DNA of 64,000 nt from Burkholderia stagnalis. Its GTDB lineage: Bacteria > Pseudomonadota > Gammaproteobacteria > Burkholderiales > Burkholderiaceae. Position numbers and translations under genes: made by a program. The number at the start of each line of letters is the position of its first letter. The stretch's first letter is position 1. The notes under the pieces were generated by a model. The model was not told the origin of the DNA. It did not search any database and saw only the letters and a program-made list of their open reading frames with translations. Shown piece after piece: positions 61,885 to 64,000 of the stretch. The stretch spans positions 248,001 through 312,000 of the forward strand of contig NZ_CADESW010000002.1 of assembly GCF_902830275.1 (NCBI RefSeq), written 5' to 3'.

Positions 61885-64000
61885 TCACCGGCTCCCGAAC
61901 CACCGGTCGAAGCGCCGCGTGTAGTTCAGGTCGACGCCCTGGAACGTGCCGCCGTACGCGGACACCGACCAGAAGCGCGTCAGGTTGATCGTCGCCTTGA
62001 ACGCGTTGGCCGCCGATTGCAGCCCCTGCTCGTAGCCGAGCACGAAGCGCTCGTTGATCGCCTTCGAGATCTGCACGACCTGCGGATCGGTCAGGCCGAC
62101 GTCGCTGCGGCCGATCGAGAATTCGTCGAGGCCGATGCTCTGCGCGACGCGCTTGCCGGTCGCGCTGCCGAGCAGCGCGAGCGCGGCGGTCATCGCGTTC
62201 TGCTGGCCGACGTTGTTGCCCTGGTCGGTGCCGTGGCCGAACAGCAGCCACGACAGCTTCTCGTTGTCGGTCACGTTCGGCTCCGACACGAGCTTCACCG
62301 TCGGCGCCTGGATCGTGCCCGTCACCTGCACCCCCGCCTCGACTTCCTGGTTGCGCCGCATCGCGAGGATGTTGATCCCCGGGTTCGACACCGGGCCGTT
62401 GAACGTGAAGAAGCCGTTCTCGACCGCGAGCTTGCGGCCGAACGACGTGTAGGTCGAGCCTTCCGTCACGCGCACGTTGCCGACCGCGCGCAGCGGCACG
62501 CCGGGCGCGCTCGTCACGGTGATCGTGCCGCGCAGCCCGAGATCCGCGCCGTGGCCCTTGAAGCGGAAGTCGTTGCCGAGCCCGATGTCGATGTTCGCGC
62601 GCGGCGCGAGCGACGGCGCGGGCTTGTCCGCGGCCGGCTGCGGCTTCGCGATCGCGGTGCCGGTCTGCGTCTCGCCGCGCACCGTGCCGTCGGCGCGCAC
62701 GATCACGACGTCGTCGGACAGGTGCGGCGCCGCCGCCTCCGGCAGGTCGAACAGCGCGCGATCGACGACGAACTTGCCGTCGATCGCGAGCCCGCCGCGC
62801 GGCCCTGCGTTCGCGACCGTGGCCTTGCCCGACAGCGACAGCTTGCGGTCGGGCGCCGCGAACAGCTCGAGCTTGTCGGCGACGATGCTTGCCGTGAGGT
62901 CAGGCGCCTCGTTGTCGAGCCGCACGCGGCCGATCGCGCGCAGCGTGCCGTCGCCGCCGTGGAACTCGACCTGCTGGAATTCGACGAGGTTCTCCGCGAG
63001 CCGGATGCGCACGATGCCGTCCTTCAGCTGCACGCCCTGGTCGACGAGCGTCGCGGACAGCGCGTCGCCGGTCAGCATGCCGGACACGGTCGGCTTCGCC
63101 GGCGTGCCGGCGACGGTGAGCTTCAGCGCCGCGCGCCCGCCGAGCAGGTAGCTCGGCCCGAACAGGTTGCCGGTCGCCTTCAGCGACGGGATGTCCGCGT
63201 CGATGCGGCCCGCCAGCGGGCCGTCGTCGGCCACCGCGAGCACGCCGTCGCGCGGCGCGAACGGCACCGCGACGTTCGCATCGAGCGTGCCGATCCGGCT
63301 CGCCTTGGCCTGCGCGGTCACGTTCAGCCGGTTGCCCGCGCCGAACGCGGCGCGCGCGGCGAGTTCGGTCAGGCCGAGCGACGAGATCCCGCGCGCGGTC
63401 TCGACGGTCACGTCGCCGCCGCGCCGCTTGACCTGCAGGTAACCGGTCGCGGTCGCGCCGACCGAGAAATCCCAGTCGGCATCGAGCACGACGTCGGTGC
63501 GCACCGGCGGGCGCTGGCCGGTCAGCGCCTGGCGGACCTCGAGGAAGCGCGCGACCGACGCGCCGCGCACCGCGCCCGCGGAGCGCAGCTGGCCATGGTC
63601 GTATGCGAACGACTTCAGGTCGATCGCCGCGCCTTCGAGCGTGAGCTTCGCCGCGCCGAGCACCGCGCGCCCGCCGCCCGCGGATACGGCGAGCGGCGTC
63701 TCCAGCGCGAAGGACGGCGTGCCGCGGTTCGCCAGCCGCGTGACGGTGCCGTCCCAGCGCATCCCGTCGCGGTTCTCCACCACCCCGCCGTTCGCCGCGA
63801 GCGTCGCGTCGATCACGCGCCCGCCGGCCATCCCGAGCGCCGACGCGTCGAGCGTGTGCTTCGCGCGCGTGCCGTCGAGGTGCGCGCGCAGCGTCTTCAG
63901 TTGCAGCGAGCCGAGCGCGACGTTGCTCGCGTCGGCGGTGAACATCAGCGCACCGTGCGCGCCGTCGCGGATGTCGGCGCGGCCCTGCGCGGCGCCGATC
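61885..64000 (-). CDS. tamB: Translocation and assembly module protein TamB (C-terminal part)
   Basis: Partial gene: the frame stays open through the window edge at 64000, so only about 705 C-terminal residues are seen and the start is outside. Long run of beta-rich repeats, with the C-terminal DUF490/TamB segment (G-L-T-D-P-Q-V-V-Q-I-S-K, F-V-L-G-Y-E-Q-G-L, ending R-R-F-D-R-W-F-G-S-R). TamB bridges the inner and outer membranes and helps phospholipid transport and autotransporter assembly with TamA. Convergent to metG. Confidence 0.9.
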   Translation of the reverse strand, partial: IGAAQGRADIRDGAHGALMFTADASNVALGSLQLKTLRAHLDGTRAKHTLDASALGMAGGRVIDATLAANGGVVENRDGMRWDGTVTRLANRGTPSFALETPLAVSAGGGRAVLGAAKLTLEGAAIDLKSFAYDHGQLRSAGAVRGASVARFLEVRQALTGQRPPVRTDVVLDADWDFSVGATATGYLQVKRRGGDVTVETARGISSLGLTELAARAAFGAGNRLNVTAQAKASRIGTLDANVAVPFAPRDGVLAVADDGPLAGRIDADIPSLKATGNLFGPSYLLGGRAALKLTVAGTPAKPTVSGMLTGDALSATLVDQGVQLKDGIVRIRLAENLVEFQQVEFHGGDGTLRAIGRVRLDNEAPDLTASIVADKLELFAAPDRKLSLSGKATVANAGPRGGLAIDGKFVVDRALFDLPEAAAPHLSDDVVIVRADGTVRGETQTGTAIAKPQPAADKPAPSLAPRANIDIGLGNDFRFKGHGADLGLRGTITVTSAPGVPLRAVGNVRVTEGSTYTSFGRKLAVENGFFTFNGPVSNPGINILAMRRNQEVEAGVQVTGTIQAPTVKLVSEPNVTDNEKLSWLLFGHGTDQGNNVGQQNAMTAALALLGSATGKRVAQSIGLDEFSIGRSDVGLTDPQVVQISKAINERFVLGYEQGLQSAANAFKATINLTRFWSVSAYGGTFQGVDLNYTRRFDRWFGSR

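Overview
The window is high-GC (mid to high 60s % over most of its length) and carries a gene set typical of chromosome 1 of a Burkholderia, most likely the Burkholderia cepacia complex: a hemC-hemDX-hemY operon divergent from ppc, nadE-glnB, ppa, argH, dcd with an Orn/Lys/Arg decarboxylase, apbC, metG and tamB. The genus-level call rests on gene content, codon use and order read by eye, not on a search.

Positions 1-12,141 are accessory. A tightly packed minus-strand operon encodes, in order of transcription, a fatty acyl-AMP ligase, two membrane desaturases, an acyl carrier protein, a third desaturase, an alpha/beta hydrolase-type thioesterase and a rubredoxin. This is the core order known from bacterial polyyne clusters such as caryoynencin (cayA-cayF) and the cepacin type: a fatty acid is adenylated, loaded on the carrier protein, repeatedly desaturated to conjugated triple bonds and released. 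Upstream on the same strand lie a Rieske oxygenase, a thiolase and a hotdog-type thioesterase, and divergent from these is an unusual regulator that looks like a whole IS630-family transposase with a lost catalytic Glu fused to a PAS domain and a LuxR-type DNA-binding domain. The 6.9-12.1 kb part is clearly lower in GC. A degraded IS256-family transposase fragment (12.2-12.4 kb) sits exactly where the accessory block meets the core chromosome.

Positions 12.6-24.3 kb hold an orphan ABC importer (ATPase with C-terminal extension plus a double permease, no binding protein), a small conserved protein, an OmpR/EnvZ-type two-component system divergent from a Spy/CpxP-like periplasmic protein with shared promoter repeats, a pirin, a complete HisJQMP-type basic amino acid importer and a GNAT acetyltransferase. 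From 24.4 to 35.8 kb come a LysR regulator, a general porin, glnB-nadE, a FemAB/GNAT-like protein, a GIY-YIG protein with a long basic tail, ppa, and an aldehyde dehydrogenase-SDR-MFS operon. From 35.9 to 43.3 kb are the haem genes and ppc, followed by a 10-bp tandem repeat that runs into the stop codon of a methyltransferase gene. From 44.5 to 50.2 kb are an MmyB-type regulator and an archaic (Csu-like) chaperone-usher pilus locus in which the two-domain tip-like subunit is divergent from the pilin-chaperone-usher genes. The remainder is housekeeping: argH, a HAD phosphatase, dcd-decarboxylase-LprI-like operon, a SodC-like lipoprotein missing most metal ligands, apbC, an OmpA-family lipoprotein, metG and the C-terminal two thirds or so of tamB, cut by the window edge.
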